Assembly: GCF_028771845.1 (NCBI RefSeq)
Contig: NZ_CP118270.1
Span: 2,666,001-2,730,000 of the forward strand
DNA: 64,000 nt
Reading direction: 5' to 3'
Origin: Paenibacillus marchantiae
Lineage (GTDB): Bacteria > Bacillota > Bacilli > Paenibacillales > Paenibacillaceae
This document shows positions 1-9,804 of this stretch, in pieces. Both the position numbers and the translations under genes were made by a program. The notes under the pieces are model-generated. The model saw nothing but the letters and a program-made list of their open reading frames with translations, searched no databases and was not told the origin of the DNA. The stretch's first letter is position 1, and the number at the start of each line of letters is the position of its first letter.

Positions 1-320
1 AACTCATCAACGGCTTCAAAATTCATTGAAGCATCCTCGCGAATAGCGGTATGTGGGCAGCCTCCTGTCTCTACACCGATAATACGTTCCGGCGCGAGCG
101 CATTCTGACGCAGCAAAATCTCGGCATCTTCCTTTGTGTAAATATCATTGGTAATAACGGCCAGGCTGTAGCGTGTACGCAGTGCCTTGGACAGCTTCTC
201 TACTAGGGCCGTTTTTCCTGAACCTACCGGCCCACCGATTCCGATTCGCATCGGACGACTCCGATCAAATACCTTACGTTCCCATTCCGCATGATGCGTA
301 TGATTAGCTCCTCCACACAT
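1..320 (-). CDS. ureG: Urease accessory GTPase UreG, N-terminal part (runs off the window)
   Basis: UreG is the SIMIBI-class GTPase that delivers nickel to apo-urease with UreF and UreH/D. The visible part starts at ATG 318-320, behind a GGAGG site. It opens with a short His-containing leader ([14 protein letters not shown]), then a P-loop GPVGSGKT near residue 30. After that come ALVEKL and the switch segment [15 protein letters not shown], followed by [17 protein letters not shown], all classic UreG signatures. About 106 codons are visible; the family is usually 200-210 aa, so the C-terminus lies left of base 1. It is the last visible gene of the leftward ureABCFG operon, 33 bp after ureF. 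Confidence 0.95.
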   Translation of the reverse strand, partial: MCGGANHTHHAEWERKVFDRSRPMRIGIGGPVGSGKTALVEKLSKALRTRYSLAVITNDIYTKEDAEILLRQNALAPERIIGVETGGCPHTAIREDASMNFEAVDE

Positions 321-353
321 AACAAATTCCTCCTTGGTTTTGAATTATTGTAG

Positions 354-1052
354 TTAGGACATAAACAGACGGGCTGGCAGGCTCTCGTGCCGCATAGCAT
401 GGATTTCCTGGGCAATACCTAAGCTGTGCATGTCTTCCGGGTCGTTATCCCGAATTTGAGACCATTCAGAATCAATATCATTCAAAAGTTTTTGGATAAG
501 CATCTGTGCTTCGGTTTGCCCGATGGGCAGAAGACGCAGAGCGCTATTTACATAAGCATTAACTGAGGTGTACAGATGTCCGGTGACGGCTTCGTCCAGT
601 CCAATTTCCAGCTGATAATTGATGTAGCCGTGAATGGTTGTAATGCCGCAAAATGCACCGTGTTCCTGTACGGCTTCATCGATTAGAGAAAAGTCCATCC
701 ACGGATATAGTGATCTCGCGAGTTTGAGTAATCGCTTACCCATCTTGTGCCCACTTTCCCGTAGTTCCCTGGGGGTTCGCTGGGCGTGTACACGTTTGTC
801 GTAAAGGGCTAGAAGGGCGGCATCCTGTTGCTCAATGGCTTGGTAGACACCCTTGATGGCAAGACCATCAAGCCGTACGAGGCTGGAATGAAGCTGGCCG
901 CGAATGAATTGTTCAAGCTGGGCGGTGGTCCGTATTCTACCGTCATGAGTGTATGCCTCCAGACCGAACGAGTGGGAGAACCCGCCAATGGGCAAGGCCG
1001 AATCCAGCAGTTGAACATAACGGAGTAATTTCGTGCCGCTGTGCATCATCAT
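354..1052 (-). CDS. ureF: Urease accessory protein UreF
   Basis: UreF (232 aa) acts as a GTPase-regulating chaperone in the UreF-UreG-UreH complex that matures the urease nickel centre. The sequence carries the family's N-terminal LLDSALPIGGFSHSFGLE and the later segment HAQRTPRELRESGHKMGKRLLKL. The start lies in a run of three ATG codons behind a GGGGGAC site; the first is used here. It follows ureC by 15 bp, so ureE is absent between C and F. A second, diverged copy sits alone at 9805-10506. Confidence 0.95.
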   Translation of the reverse strand: MMMHSGTKLLRYVQLLDSALPIGGFSHSFGLEAYTHDGRIRTTAQLEQFIRGQLHSSLVRLDGLAIKGVYQAIEQQDAALLALYDKRVHAQRTPRELRESGHKMGKRLLKLARSLYPWMDFSLIDEAVQEHGAFCGITTIHGYINYQLEIGLDEAVTGHLYTSVNAYVNSALRLLPIGQTEAQMLIQKLLNDIDSEWSQIRDNDPEDMHSLGIAQEIHAMRHESLPARLFMS

Positions 1053-1067
1053 GCGTGTCCCCCTTTG

Positions 1068-2786
1068 TCAAAACATGAAATAGCGTTGTGCCATCGGTAA
1101 TTCGTCTGCGGGCTCACAGGTGAGAAGCTCGCCATCAGCCCGTACCTCATAGGTTTCGGGATCGACTTCAATGATGGGTGTCACGTCGTTGTGAATCATA
1201 TCCTTTTTGCTCACTGATCGGCAGCCTTTGACGGGTTCCACACGCTTGTTCAAGCCTAGCATCTCCTTGATTCCTGCATCTGCTGCGGCTTGGGAGACAA
1301 AAGTGATCGACCCTTTGGCGAGTGCACCGCCGTAAGCACCGAACATCGGTCTGCCGAATACGGGCTGCGGCGTAGGGATCGATGCGTTGGGGTCACCCAT
1401 CTGGGCGAAAGTGATCATACCGCCCTTGATAACCATCTCGGGCTTTACCCCGAAATAGGCCGGGTTCCAGACGATCAGGTCTGCAAGCTTGCCAACCTCC
1501 ACGGAACCGACGAGATGGCCTATGCCGTGAGCAATAGCTGGATTGATCGTATATTTGGCGATATACCTTTTGATCCGATCATTATCGGACGGGGAGCCTG
1601 AGGTCAGTTCAAGTTTGCCTCGCTGCTTTTTCATCTTGTCGGCAGTTTGCCAGGTGCGAATAATGACTTCGCCAACCCGGCCCATCGCTTGCGAATCGGA
1701 ACTGATGATGCTGAATACACCAAGATCATGCAAAATGTCTTCGGCCGCGATCGTTTCGGGACGAATACGTGAATCAGCAAAAGCAACGTCTTCAGGGATA
1801 GACGGGTCCAGATGGTGACAAACCATCAGCATATCAAGATGTTCTTCTACGGTATTGCGTGTGTAAGGACGTGTTGGGTTGGTCGAAGAGGGGATGACGT
1901 AAGACTCTCCGGCAGCGCGAATAATATCCGGCGCGTGTCCGCCGCCAGCACCTTCTGTATGGTAGGTGTGGATTGTGCGTCCGTTAATGGCCGCCAGTGT
2001 ATTTTCGAGAAATCCGGTCTCGTTCAGCGTATCGGTATGAATGGCTACTTGAACATCATGTTCTCCGGCCGCGGTCAGACAGGCATCTATAGCGCTTGGC
2101 GTTGTGCCCCAATCTTCATGCAGCTTCAGTCCAATGACACCGGCTTCAATCTGTTCAATTAATGGAGCGGTGCTGGAACTATTGCCTTTACCTAGATAAC
2201 CGATATTCATGGGAAATGCCTCTGCGGACTCCAGCATCCGGTGAATGTGCCAGGCTCCGGGTGTACAGGTGGTGGCTTTGGTGCCAGTTGCAGGTCCTGT
2301 ACCGCCGCCGATCATGGTTGTTACTCCTGAAGATAATGCCGTTTGAATCTGTTGTGGACAAATAAAATGAATATGGGTATCAATGCCTCCAGCGGTCACA
2401 ATCATGCCTTCTCCGGCAATGATTTCGGTCGATGCGCCAATAACCAGCGCGGGATCGACTCCATCCATTGTATCCGGGTTGCCGGATTTGCCGATTGCGC
2501 AGATGAAGCCATCGCGAATACCGATGTCCGCTTTGACAATCCCCCAATGATCGATGATGACGGCGTTGGTAATGACGGTATCAGGTGTGCCATCACTGCG
2601 AAGGGCAGATGTGGACTGACCCATCCCGTCACGAATAACCTTACCGCCACCGAATTTGCTTTCGTCCCCATAGACAGCGTAATCATGCTCAATCTCCGCC
2701 CATAGTTCCGTATCCGCCAATCTGACGGCATCCCCGGTTGTAGGCCCGAACATGGACGCGTATTGTTCGCGGCTCATTCGTTTCAT
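1068..2786 (-). CDS. ureC: Urease alpha subunit (catalytic)
   Basis: This 572-aa protein is the catalytic urease subunit, an amidohydrolase that splits urea to ammonia and carbamate at a di-nickel site. Visible landmarks: the metal-binding HIHF (near residue 138), the lysine that is carbamylated to bridge the nickels in GLKLHEDWG (Lys221 by codon count), the flap histidine region MVCHHLD near residue 325, and full family length. The start overlaps the end of ureB by 4 bp (ATGA), indicating translational coupling. No frameshift or missing active-site residue is seen. Confidence 0.98.
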   Translation of the reverse strand: MKRMSREQYASMFGPTTGDAVRLADTELWAEIEHDYAVYGDESKFGGGKVIRDGMGQSTSALRSDGTPDTVITNAVIIDHWGIVKADIGIRDGFICAIGKSGNPDTMDGVDPALVIGASTEIIAGEGMIVTAGGIDTHIHFICPQQIQTALSSGVTTMIGGGTGPATGTKATTCTPGAWHIHRMLESAEAFPMNIGYLGKGNSSSTAPLIEQIEAGVIGLKLHEDWGTTPSAIDACLTAAGEHDVQVAIHTDTLNETGFLENTLAAINGRTIHTYHTEGAGGGHAPDIIRAAGESYVIPSSTNPTRPYTRNTVEEHLDMLMVCHHLDPSIPEDVAFADSRIRPETIAAEDILHDLGVFSIISSDSQAMGRVGEVIIRTWQTADKMKKQRGKLELTSGSPSDNDRIKRYIAKYTINPAIAHGIGHLVGSVEVGKLADLIVWNPAYFGVKPEMVIKGGMITFAQMGDPNASIPTPQPVFGRPMFGAYGGALAKGSITFVSQAAADAGIKEMLGLNKRVEPVKGCRSVSKKDMIHNDVTPIIEVDPETYEVRADGELLTCEPADELPMAQRYFMF

Positions 2787-3172
2787 AAAGGGTCCCCTCC
2801 GTCCTGCATAGGGGGTGCAAATGTCTTCAGAAATGTTTCTAGTTTCTGTGGATCAGGTGGCTGATCTGCCGATCCTTCGGTTAATCCGTTAAATCCATAA
2901 ATCTGACGTTTGCCACCGAATGTGGTGAGTTCGACCGGTTTTTCTTCACCAGGTTCAAAACGAACAGCGGTGCCTGCCGGAATATGCAGACGGTGCCCAA
3001 AAGCGGAAAGGCGATCAAAGTCCAGCGCAGCATTGACTTCATAGAAGTGAACGTGAGAACCGACCTGAACGGGACGGTCGCCGCGGTTCAGTACAATCAG
3101 ACGCACGGTTAAGCGATCGGGATGACAGACGATCTCATCATCCTGTTTTAAGCGATATTCACCTGGGATCAT
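2783..3172 (-). CDS. ureB: Urease beta subunit
   Basis: This 129-aa structural subunit of urease assembles with UreA and UreC. It shows the family opening MIPGEY and the core [19 protein letters not shown], followed by [14 protein letters not shown]. It starts 18 bp after ureA and overlaps ureC by 4 bp. The C-terminus is longer than in minimal UreB proteins (about 100-110 aa), which is common in Bacillales. Confidence 0.97.
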   Translation of the reverse strand: MIPGEYRLKQDDEIVCHPDRLTVRLIVLNRGDRPVQVGSHVHFYEVNAALDFDRLSAFGHRLHIPAGTAVRFEPGEEKPVELTTFGGKRQIYGFNGLTEGSADQPPDPQKLETFLKTFAPPMQDGGDPL

Positions 3173-3190
3173 GGAGTTCTCCTGCCTTTC

Positions 3191-3493
3191 TCAGCGTATA
3201 GGTTCGTGGACAGTGACCAGTTTTGTTCCGTCAGGAAAAGTGGCTTCCACCTGTACCTCAGGAATCATATCGGATACACCTTCCATGCAGTCTTCGCGTG
3301 TCAGGATCGTGCCGCCGTATCTCATCAACTCTGCAACACTCATCCCATCGCGTGCACGTTCCATGAGTTCTGAGGTCAACAATGCGATAGCTTCAGGAAC
3401 ATTCAGTTTAAGTCCACGTCCTCTGCGTTCGCGGGCGAGGTTAGCAGCCACGGTAATCAGGAGTTTTTCTTTTTCCTGCTCAGTCCAGTGCAA
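3191..3493 (-). CDS. ureA: Urease gamma subunit
   Basis: This 100-aa protein has the standard UreA length. Its start [13 protein letters not shown], the motif [16 protein letters not shown] and the segment [16 protein letters not shown] are all diagnostic. It is the first gene of the leftward ureABCFG operon. A nitrogen-control box lies 53-69 bp upstream of its start. Confidence 0.97.
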   Translation of the reverse strand: MHWTEQEKEKLLITVAANLARERRGRGLKLNVPEAIALLTSELMERARDGMSVAELMRYGGTILTREDCMEGVSDMIPEVQVEATFPDGTKLVTVHEPIR

Positions 3494-3545
3494 GGTAATC
3501 CGACCTTTCCCTTAGATAGTCTATGTCGTCATGGATCATGTTATA

Positions 3546-3562
3546 TGTTAAATATACTCACA
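3546..3562. promoter_or_regulatory. GlnR/TnrA-type box upstream of ureA
   Basis: TGTTAAATATACTCACA fits every fixed position of the Bacillales GlnR/TnrA consensus TGTNAN7TNACA. It lies between ureA and urtA, nearer ureA. Nitrogen control of urease by this family is well known; which of the two regulators this organism uses cannot be read here. Confidence 0.75.
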
Positions 3563-3639
3563 CAGGGTGGGCCCTTTGTCAATATGGTTCCGATTATATT
3601 AGCAGCATGCATGAAATGAGTATGCATAAAATAAAATTG

Positions 3640-3679
3640 TGTAAGCATTATTGACACGGTGAGTGTGACCCTCCATAAT
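3640..3679 (+). promoter_or_regulatory. urtA promoter overlapped by a second GlnR/TnrA-type box
   Basis: Bases 3640-3656 (TGTAAGCATTATTGACA) match TGTNAN7TNACA exactly. The last six bases of the box are also a consensus -35 element (TTGACA, 3651-3656), followed by 17 bp and CATAAT (3674-3679). A box lying over the -35 is the geometry expected for GlnR repression rather than TnrA activation, which usually needs a box near -50. Confidence 0.72.
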
Positions 3680-3687
3680 TTGGATCA

Positions 3688-3723
3688 ACGAACATTTCGG
3701 ACATATATGACCTTAATGTTCGT
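3688..3723. promoter_or_regulatory. Inverted repeat in the urtA leader
   Basis: ACGAACATT (3688-3696) and AATGTTCGT (3715-3723) form a perfect 9-bp inverted repeat separated by 18 bp. It sits just downstream of the predicted urtA transcription start and ends 30 bp before the start codon. It could be a leader hairpin or the operator of a dimeric regulator. Confidence 0.5.
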
Positions 3724-3753
3724 CAATAGACTAAAAAAAGGGAGTGTAGGCTA

Positions 3754-5004
3754 TTGAAGAAGAGGACGGTCAAGTTATGGAGTGTTTTGCTCGGTGCGGT
3801 CATTGCGTTGACAGGATGTGTGGAGGGTGGAACGCCGCCGGAGGCATCGGGCTCCGATGGGGCGGGAGAATCAACTTCGTCCGGAGAACCGATTAAGGTA
3901 GGTGTTCTTCACTCCCTAAGTGGAACGATGGCAATCAGTGAAGTGTCGGTTAAGGATGCGGAGATGCTTGCCATTGAAGAGATTAATGCAGCGGGCGGAG
4001 TTCTGGGTAAACAGATCGAGCCTGTGGTTGAGGACGGAGCTTCCGATTGGCCTACATTTGCGGAGAAAGCAGGGAAGTTGCTGCAACAGGATAAAGTAGC
4101 TGCTGTATTCGGCGGATGGACCTCTGCGAGTAGGAAGGCGATGCTTCCGGTGTTTGAACAAAACAAGGGTCTGTTGTTTTACCCGGTGCAATATGAAGGA
4201 TTGGAATCGTCCCCCAACATTTTTTATACAGGAGCCACAACGAATCAGCAGATCGTTCCATCCGTAACCTGGTTGCTGGAGAACAGGGGCAAGAAGTTTT
4301 ATCTGCTTGGTTCCGATTATGTTTTCCCAAAAACGGCCAATCAGGTCATCAAAGCCCAGCTGGCAGCTGAGGGTGGCGAAGTTGTAGGGGAAGAATATAC
4401 ACCGCTGGGACATACGGATTACAGTACAATTATCAGCAAAATCAAGGCTGCCAAGCCGGATATTGTATACAACACGCTGAACGGAGACAGCAATGTCGCC
4501 TTTTTCAAACAATTAAAGGATGCCGGGATCTCTTCCGAACAGTTGACAACTCTGTCAGTGAGTGTGGCGGAGGAAGAAATTCGGGGGATTGGTGCGGATG
4601 TACTGAAAGGGCATTTGGCCTCCTGGAACTATTATCAGACTACAGATACATCTGAAAATAAAACATTTGTAGAGAAATATAAAGAAAAATATGGAGCTGA
4701 CCGGGTGACGGCCGATCCGATTGAAGCGGGATATGTGGCCGTTTATCTGTGGAAAGCAGCCGTGGAAAAAGCCGGATCAACTGATGTTGAAAAAGTGAAG
4801 GAGGCAGCCAAAGGTCTGGAATTCGATGCGCCGGAAGGAAAAGTGACGGTGGATGGAGAGAACCAGCATATCTACAAAACGGTGCGGATTGGTGAAGTGC
4901 AGGAAGATGGACAGTTCAAGGAATTGTGGAACTCCGGAGCACCCGTCAAACCTGATCCGTATCTGAAAACGTACGATTGGGGCGCTTCCCTTAGTGCCAA
5001 ATAG
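3754..5004 (+). CDS. urtA: Urea ABC transporter, substrate-binding lipoprotein
   Basis: This 416-aa lipoprotein captures urea outside the membrane for the Urt transporter (HAAT family). The N-terminal signal ends in a lipobox (LTGC) near residue 22. The mature part has the type I periplasmic-binding fold seen in UrtA, with [20 protein letters not shown] and later [19 protein letters not shown]. It starts at TTG 3754 behind GGGAG. It heads the urtABCDE operon and is divergent from urease, which ties uptake to breakdown of urea. Confidence 0.95.
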   Translation: MKKRTVKLWSVLLGAVIALTGCVEGGTPPEASGSDGAGESTSSGEPIKVGVLHSLSGTMAISEVSVKDAEMLAIEEINAAGGVLGKQIEPVVEDGASDWPTFAEKAGKLLQQDKVAAVFGGWTSASRKAMLPVFEQNKGLLFYPVQYEGLESSPNIFYTGATTNQQIVPSVTWLLENRGKKFYLLGSDYVFPKTANQVIKAQLAAEGGEVVGEEYTPLGHTDYSTIISKIKAAKPDIVYNTLNGDSNVAFFKQLKDAGISSEQLTTLSVSVAEEEIRGIGADVLKGHLASWNYYQTTDTSENKTFVEKYKEKYGADRVTADPIEAGYVAVYLWKAAVEKAGSTDVEKVKEAAKGLEFDAPEGKVTVDGENQHIYKTVRIGEVQEDGQFKELWNSGAPVKPDPYLKTYDWGASLSAK

Positions 5005-5153
5005 CATGGGAATCTCACGTCAGAACTGCTGAATAACAGACGAGGGTGAGACAACACACCCTCTTACAACATCACGGTAAAGCGTTGATGCGAAACGAAA
5101 ATTGATGTCTTGTATAAAATTTCAGATGTTCACAGCATGAGGAGGGAAAGGCG

Positions 5154-6059
5154 ATGGATATGTTTGTCCTGCAAATGTTCAATGGGTTAAGCATCAGCTC
5201 CATCTTGCTGCTGATTGCATTGGGACTCGCGGTTACATTTGGATTGATGAATGTCATTAATATGGCTCATGGTGAATTGATCATGATCGGTGCTTACGCT
5301 ACATATGTGACGCAAAACCTGTTCATTTCGTATGCTCCGCAAGCGTGGTTCGATGTCTACTTTATTGTGGCTCTGCCTATCGCCTTTGGTGTGGCGGCTC
5401 TTATAGGCTGGTTGCTGGAAGTGGTGCTGATCAGGCATCTGTATGGGAGGCCGCTCGATAGTCTGCTTGCTACATGGGGCGTAGGCATGATGCTGCAACA
5501 ATTGGCCCGAACGATATTTGGGGCGCCAAATGTAGGGGTATCCAGTCCGGCTTGGCTCAACGGAGGTCTGACCATAGCGGACGGTATTGTGTTTCCGTAT
5601 AAACGTCTTTTCATTATCGCGCTGGTTTCTGTTGTACTGCTGTGCATGTATCTGTACATCTATCGGACTTCTTCCGGGAGACGGATGAGGGCCGTGATGC
5701 AAAATCGAAGCATGGCGGGCTGTCTCGGGATTTCCACCAGACGGGTGGATGGCATGACCTTTGCGATTGGTTCGGGCATTGCCGGCATCGCTGGATGTGC
5801 ATTGACACTCATTGGCCCGATTGGCCCTTCGCTGGGGACGTATTATATCGTAGATGCGTTCATGGTGGTTGTACTGGGCGGTGTGGGGAAACTGGTGGGA
5901 ACCGTGTGTGGTGCGCTTGGAATTGGCATGTTCAATACGTTATTTGAAACGTATACCTCAGCCTCTATCGGTAAGGTGCTGGTATTTGTCTGTATAGTAG
6001 CTTTTCTGCAATGGAAGCCGCGTGGGCTCGTTGCCATACGGACTCGGAGTCTGGATTAA
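5154..6059 (+). CDS. urtB: Urea ABC transporter permease
   Basis: This 301-aa LivH-type permease has about eight hydrophobic segments. Family marks are [19 protein letters not shown] and the long [20 protein letters not shown] stretch. ATG 5154 follows GGAGGGAAAGGCG. With UrtC it should form the transmembrane channel of the urea importer. Confidence 0.95.
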   Translation: MDMFVLQMFNGLSISSILLLIALGLAVTFGLMNVINMAHGELIMIGAYATYVTQNLFISYAPQAWFDVYFIVALPIAFGVAALIGWLLEVVLIRHLYGRPLDSLLATWGVGMMLQQLARTIFGAPNVGVSSPAWLNGGLTIADGIVFPYKRLFIIALVSVVLLCMYLYIYRTSSGRRMRAVMQNRSMAGCLGISTRRVDGMTFAIGSGIAGIAGCALTLIGPIGPSLGTYYIVDAFMVVVLGGVGKLVGTVCGALGIGMFNTLFETYTSASIGKVLVFVCIVAFLQWKPRGLVAIRTRSLD

Positions 6060-6077
6060 TGCGAAGAAGGGGGTTAT

Positions 6078-7172
6078 ATGATGTCGGCACTTCTCAAGAC
6101 GGGTAGTCTGAAAATGAAGATCATCTGGGCGGTTGTCCTGATCATGATGTGTCTGGCTCCACTCATTTCCACGGAATTCCGGCTTAGTCTATTGGCGAAA
6201 TTCCTGGCACTGGCCATTCTGGCGATCGGTCTGGATTTGATCTGGGGATATGGAGGGGTGCTTAGTCTGGGCCATGGTGTATTCTTCGGACTTGGTGGGT
6301 ACGCCATGGCGATGTATCTGAAGCTGCAAGCCAGCGGTACAACACTTCCAGACTTTATGGGATGGAGTGGTCTTAGTGGTCTGCCGTGGTTCTGGGAGCC
6401 GTTCAGGTCATTCCCAGTGGCGCTATTGCTGGGCATTGCCCTTCCGGCATTGCTGGCCTTTGCCCTGGGGTGGTTCACGTTCCGTAACCGGATCACCGGT
6501 GTGTATTTTACAATCCTGACCCAAGCGTTAGTCCTCATTACCGTAACGTTATTTGTGGGCAAACAGGAATGGACGGGAGGGACCAATGGTATAACGGGAT
6601 ATAACGCGATCTTTGGTTTTACCCTTCATTCGGCAGGGACAACGATTGCTCTCTACTATATAACGCTTGCCGTTCTGGTGCTCGCCTACCTGCTTTGTCG
6701 CCGGGTTGTGAACAGCAGGTTTGGTCAGGTGCTTGAAGCTGCGCGGGATGGGGAGAATCGGGTTCGCTTTCTTGGCTATGACCCGGCAGGGTTCAAGACG
6801 CTGGCTTTCGCCCTTTCCGGAGCGTTGGCGGGAATCGCAGGTATGTTATTTGTGCTCCAGGTAGGGATCATCTCACCTTCCATGATGGGAATCGTGCCAT
6901 CAATTGAAATGGTATTATGGGTTGCCTTGGGAGGGCGTGGGACGCTGATTGGTGCGGTAATCGGAGCTGTGGTACTGAACGCAGCCAAAACGGGCATCAG
7001 TGAAGCTTATCCGGAAGGTTGGTTGTTTGTCATTGGTGGGCTCTTTGTAACAGTGGTCTTGTTCATGCCGAATGGACTTGTTGGTGTATATCGTCATGTG
7101 GTGCGCTTGCTGAAACGGAGAGGAGAGGTTGTGCATGTTCCAGTCAGTCAGGAAAAACCAAAAGTCTACTGA
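6078..7172 (+). CDS. urtC: Urea ABC transporter permease
   Basis: This 364-aa LivM-type permease shows GLDLIWGYGGVLSLGHGVFF, the coupling-loop region AARDGENRVRFLGYD, and GRGTLIGAVIGA near the end. It starts 18 bp after urtB behind a GGGGG site, and its end overlaps the start of urtD by 38 bp. Confidence 0.95.
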   Translation: MMSALLKTGSLKMKIIWAVVLIMMCLAPLISTEFRLSLLAKFLALAILAIGLDLIWGYGGVLSLGHGVFFGLGGYAMAMYLKLQASGTTLPDFMGWSGLSGLPWFWEPFRSFPVALLLGIALPALLAFALGWFTFRNRITGVYFTILTQALVLITVTLFVGKQEWTGGTNGITGYNAIFGFTLHSAGTTIALYYITLAVLVLAYLLCRRVVNSRFGQVLEAARDGENRVRFLGYDPAGFKTLAFALSGALAGIAGMLFVLQVGIISPSMMGIVPSIEMVLWVALGGRGTLIGAVIGAVVLNAAKTGISEAYPEGWLFVIGGLFVTVVLFMPNGLVGVYRHVVRLLKRRGEVVHVPVSQEKPKVY

Positions 7173-7944
7173 CGTTCCGGTAGTTCTGGTCGCCGAGGAA
7201 ATCACGGTGGCATTTGGCGGTTTTGTTGCGGTCAAAGGTATGGATCTGAAGCTGCATGAACATGATCTGCATTTTCTGATCGGCCCCAATGGTGCTGGAA
7301 AAACAACGATGCTGGATGTGATTTGCGGCAAAACCAAGCCCTTGTCCGGTACAGTGAAGATGGCGGATGGTACGGATCTGACACGTCTGAAGGAGCACCA
7401 GATTGCTCGAAAAGGGGTAGGGCGCAAGTTCCAGGCTCCATCGATCTTTGCTGGTCTGACCGTGCAGGAGAACCTGACGCTGGCTGCGGAGACTCGTCGT
7501 TCTCCTTTACAGGCTCTGGGTATTCAACGGTATTCAAAAATAAGTCCGGCAATGGAGCAGATTACGCTCCAGGTTGGTCTGCAGGACCGTGTGGACGCAC
7601 GTGCAGGTGCTCTATCACATGGGGAAAAGCAGTGGCTTGAGATTGGCATGCTACTGCTGCAGGAACCCCGTGTATTGCTGCTGGATGAACCGGCAGCGGG
7701 GATGACGGACGAAGAAACACACAAGACGGGTCGCCTACTGCAGGAGATTGCGCGAGAAAGGTCTGTTGTGGTAGTGGAGCATGATATGGAATTCGTCCGC
7801 GAGTATGCAGCCAAAGTGACGGTGATGCATGAAGGCAAACTTCTTAAGGAAGGTACGATGGCGGAAGTGCAGGAAGATCCGAGAGTGGCTGAAGTGTACC
7901 TGGGCAAAAGGAGGGATGACCATGCTGTCGCTGCAACGAATTGA
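7135..7944 (+). CDS. urtD: Urea ABC transporter ATP-binding protein
   Basis: This 269-aa LivG-type ATPase has Walker A GPNGAGKT, the signature ALSHGEKQWLEIGM (a HGE variant typical of UrtD rather than SGGQ), Walker B VLLLDEPAAGM and the H-loop VVVEHDMEFV. ATG 7135, preceded by a GAGAGGAGAGG site, is preferred over the GTG six bases upstream. Confidence 0.95.
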   Translation: MFQSVRKNQKSTDVPVVLVAEEITVAFGGFVAVKGMDLKLHEHDLHFLIGPNGAGKTTMLDVICGKTKPLSGTVKMADGTDLTRLKEHQIARKGVGRKFQAPSIFAGLTVQENLTLAAETRRSPLQALGIQRYSKISPAMEQITLQVGLQDRVDARAGALSHGEKQWLEIGMLLLQEPRVLLLDEPAAGMTDEETHKTGRLLQEIARERSVVVVEHDMEFVREYAAKVTVMHEGKLLKEGTMAEVQEDPRVAEVYLGKRRDDHAVAATN

Positions 7945-8617
7945 GTCCGGCTATGGGGAAAGTAATGTGCTGCGCGGTGTGAATCTGGATGTCGAGCCAG
8001 GTCAGGTAGTATGCCTGATGGGGCGTAATGGTGTAGGGAAAACCACCTTGATGAAGACGTTGATGGGGCTTCTTAAAACGCGCAAGGGAAGTATTCAGTG
8101 GAAAGGTCAGGAATTATCCACCCACGATCCGGCCAAACGGGCCAGGTCGGGGATTGGATATGTGCCGCAGGGGCGGGAAATATTCCCGCAGCTTACGGTA
8201 AAAGAAAATCTGTTGCTGGGTCTGGAGACGAGTGCTGCAGGGGTGAAGACGTTTCCAGAGGATGTGCTAGCGATGTTTCCGGTGCTTGCCACGATGTATG
8301 GGCGGCAGGGTGGTGATTTGAGTGGTGGGCAGCAACAGCAGTTGGCATTTGCCCGCGCGCTGGCTTCTCGGCCTGGATTATTGCTTCTGGATGAACCGAC
8401 AGAAGGTATTCAGCCTTCCATCGTAGAGGACATCCGGCAGGTTATTTTGCAAATTAAGGCAAAGGGTGAGATCTCCATCTTGCTGGTGGAGCAAAGCATT
8501 GATTTTGTACGCGGTGCTGCAGATTATATCTATGTAATGGACAAAGGGGTAATTGCACTGCAAGGAGCACCGCGAGAGCTGGATATGTCGCAGTTTGAGC
8601 ACCATCTGTCTGTGTAG
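7922..8617 (+). CDS. urtE: Urea ABC transporter ATP-binding protein
   Basis: This 231-aa LivF-type ATPase has Walker A GRNGVGKTT, signature LSGGQQQQLAFARAL, Walker B LLLLDEPTEGIQPS and H-loop LVEQSIDFV. The strong AAAAGGAGG at 7907-7915 favours ATG 7922, although ATG 7916 is also possible. The gene overlaps urtD by 23 bp. It ends the urt operon and faces a leftward gene at 8643. Confidence 0.95.
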   Translation: MLSLQRIESGYGESNVLRGVNLDVEPGQVVCLMGRNGVGKTTLMKTLMGLLKTRKGSIQWKGQELSTHDPAKRARSGIGYVPQGREIFPQLTVKENLLLGLETSAAGVKTFPEDVLAMFPVLATMYGRQGGDLSGGQQQQLAFARALASRPGLLLLDEPTEGIQPSIVEDIRQVILQIKAKGEISILLVEQSIDFVRGAADYIYVMDKGVIALQGAPRELDMSQFEHHLSV

Positions 8618-8642
8618 CTAAGGTTCATGGCGTAGGAAGAGT

Positions 8643-9296
8643 TCAGGAGCGCTTGTCCAGAATGTTGGAGTACTTCGGATATAGTCTTCGGATGCAATCC
8701 GGGCAGATATCATGAGTGAATTCGGCATGGGTGTGCTTCTCCAAATAACTTTCAACAGAGTTCCAGCTGTCCTGTTCATCCTTAATCTGTTTGCAGACAG
8801 CGCAGATGGGAAGCAGTCCACGCAAAGTGCGCACTTCAGACAGAGCCTTCTTCAATTGGCGTTCTGTCTGTTTCTGTTCGGTAACATCCGTGTGTGCAAT
8901 CAGTGCAAGATCAGACAGCAGGGATGGGTCGGCCTGAATCAATGGGGTGAGTTCCATACGGAACCATCGCTGTTCGCTGTGAGCAGTTTGAACGGAGATA
9001 TCGTATGTATAACTGTCTTTAAAAGGTGCAGTGATACTTTTCAACTCCTGAACAATCTTCGCATTTTTTGCTTTCTCCTCGCGTAATGTCCACCCCTCTA
9101 CAAGATGAAGGTAATGAGGCGGTTCAGGTGCTGTTCTGGAGGGGCTTGTTACGCTCTGTTTGGGAAGCAGTTGCCCAAGTCCATGTTGCCAAGCGGTGTT
9201 GCAGCTTCGAATGATCCAGTTGTGATCGACGATGATAAGTTGGTGTTGAATGGACTGGAACGATAATCTCTCCAGATCGGATATTAAGTATCTCAT
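8643..9296 (-). CDS. PAS-domain protein with a C-terminal cysteine module
   Basis: This 217-aa soluble protein has an N-terminal PAS region (residues about 15-130, with SIQHQLIIVDHNWIIRSCN and DVTEQKQTERQL at the PAC end). A compact tail follows with ICAVCKQIKD near residue 165 and EFTHDICPDCIRRLYP near residue 195. This tail is common in environmental sensor proteins and may bind metal or a cofactor through its four cysteines. No kinase or output domain follows, so its partner is unknown. AAGGAGGAGC precedes the start. Confidence 0.75.
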   Translation of the reverse strand: MRYLISDLERLSFQSIQHQLIIVDHNWIIRSCNTAWQHGLGQLLPKQSVTSPSRTAPEPPHYLHLVEGWTLREEKAKNAKIVQELKSITAPFKDSYTYDISVQTAHSEQRWFRMELTPLIQADPSLLSDLALIAHTDVTEQKQTERQLKKALSEVRTLRGLLPICAVCKQIKDEQDSWNSVESYLEKHTHAEFTHDICPDCIRRLYPKYSNILDKRS

Positions 9297-9323
9297 GAAA
9301 TGAGCTCCTCCTTGGCAGAAATC

Positions 9324-9527
9324 TTATCTTAAATCATCTGGAATTTCCAAGATGTCTGCGACCTGGTTCCTGAACCGGGTTGCTTTGCGGGTACCGTGAA
9401 TGAGATTGGACAGACGATATGGCGGAATGCCATACTGTTCACAAAATGTCTTTTGGTCGACCTGGAGTTCGGTTAGTCGTCGTTTAATGGCCCATCCGAA
9501 AGGAGTCACAGGTTTCTTTTTGTTCAA
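9324..9527 (-). CDS. Small helix-turn-helix (XRE/Cro-like) protein
   Basis: The product has 67 aa and consists of little more than one helix-turn-helix (GWAIKRRLTELQVDQKTFCE then PPYRLSNLIHGTRK). It starts at TTG 9527 behind GAGGGGTG. It lies 27 bp upstream of the PAS gene on the same strand, so the two may be co-transcribed. Confidence 0.65.
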   Translation of the reverse strand: MNKKKPVTPFGWAIKRRLTELQVDQKTFCEQYGIPPYRLSNLIHGTRKATRFRNQVADILEIPDDLR

Positions 9528-9720
9528 AAGGGTTCACCCCTCGTTGGAATGTAGTGTTCAGCTGGTTATTCTTGGTGTAAAATATATAGATATGCGAGCT
9601 GTATGTTTTATTATATACGTATTTGCGTCATCTAACAATTAAAAAAGACGTAAATAAGTGTATTTTAATATGTTAAATGGCGTAAATGCGTTAAATAGAC
9701 AAAATAAATGACATAAAAAA

Positions 9721-9746
9721 CACGCCAGCAATGAGGTTGCGGCGTG
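9721..9746. terminator. Bidirectional intrinsic terminator
   Basis: CACGCC and GGCGTG, continued by GCAA/TTGC, form a stem with an A-run on the left and a T-run on the right. It stands between the HTH gene and the orphan ureF and should end leftward transcription from ureF. Confidence 0.75.
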
Positions 9747-9804
9747 TTTTTTTATATTTTACTGTGTGAGGAGATGGGTTGTGTGAAGAAAAAGGGGATG
9801 GGAA

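Noticed and set aside
3909..4512. Long open frames antisense to urtA
   Set aside because: Shadow frames of a strongly conserved gene; no start signals.
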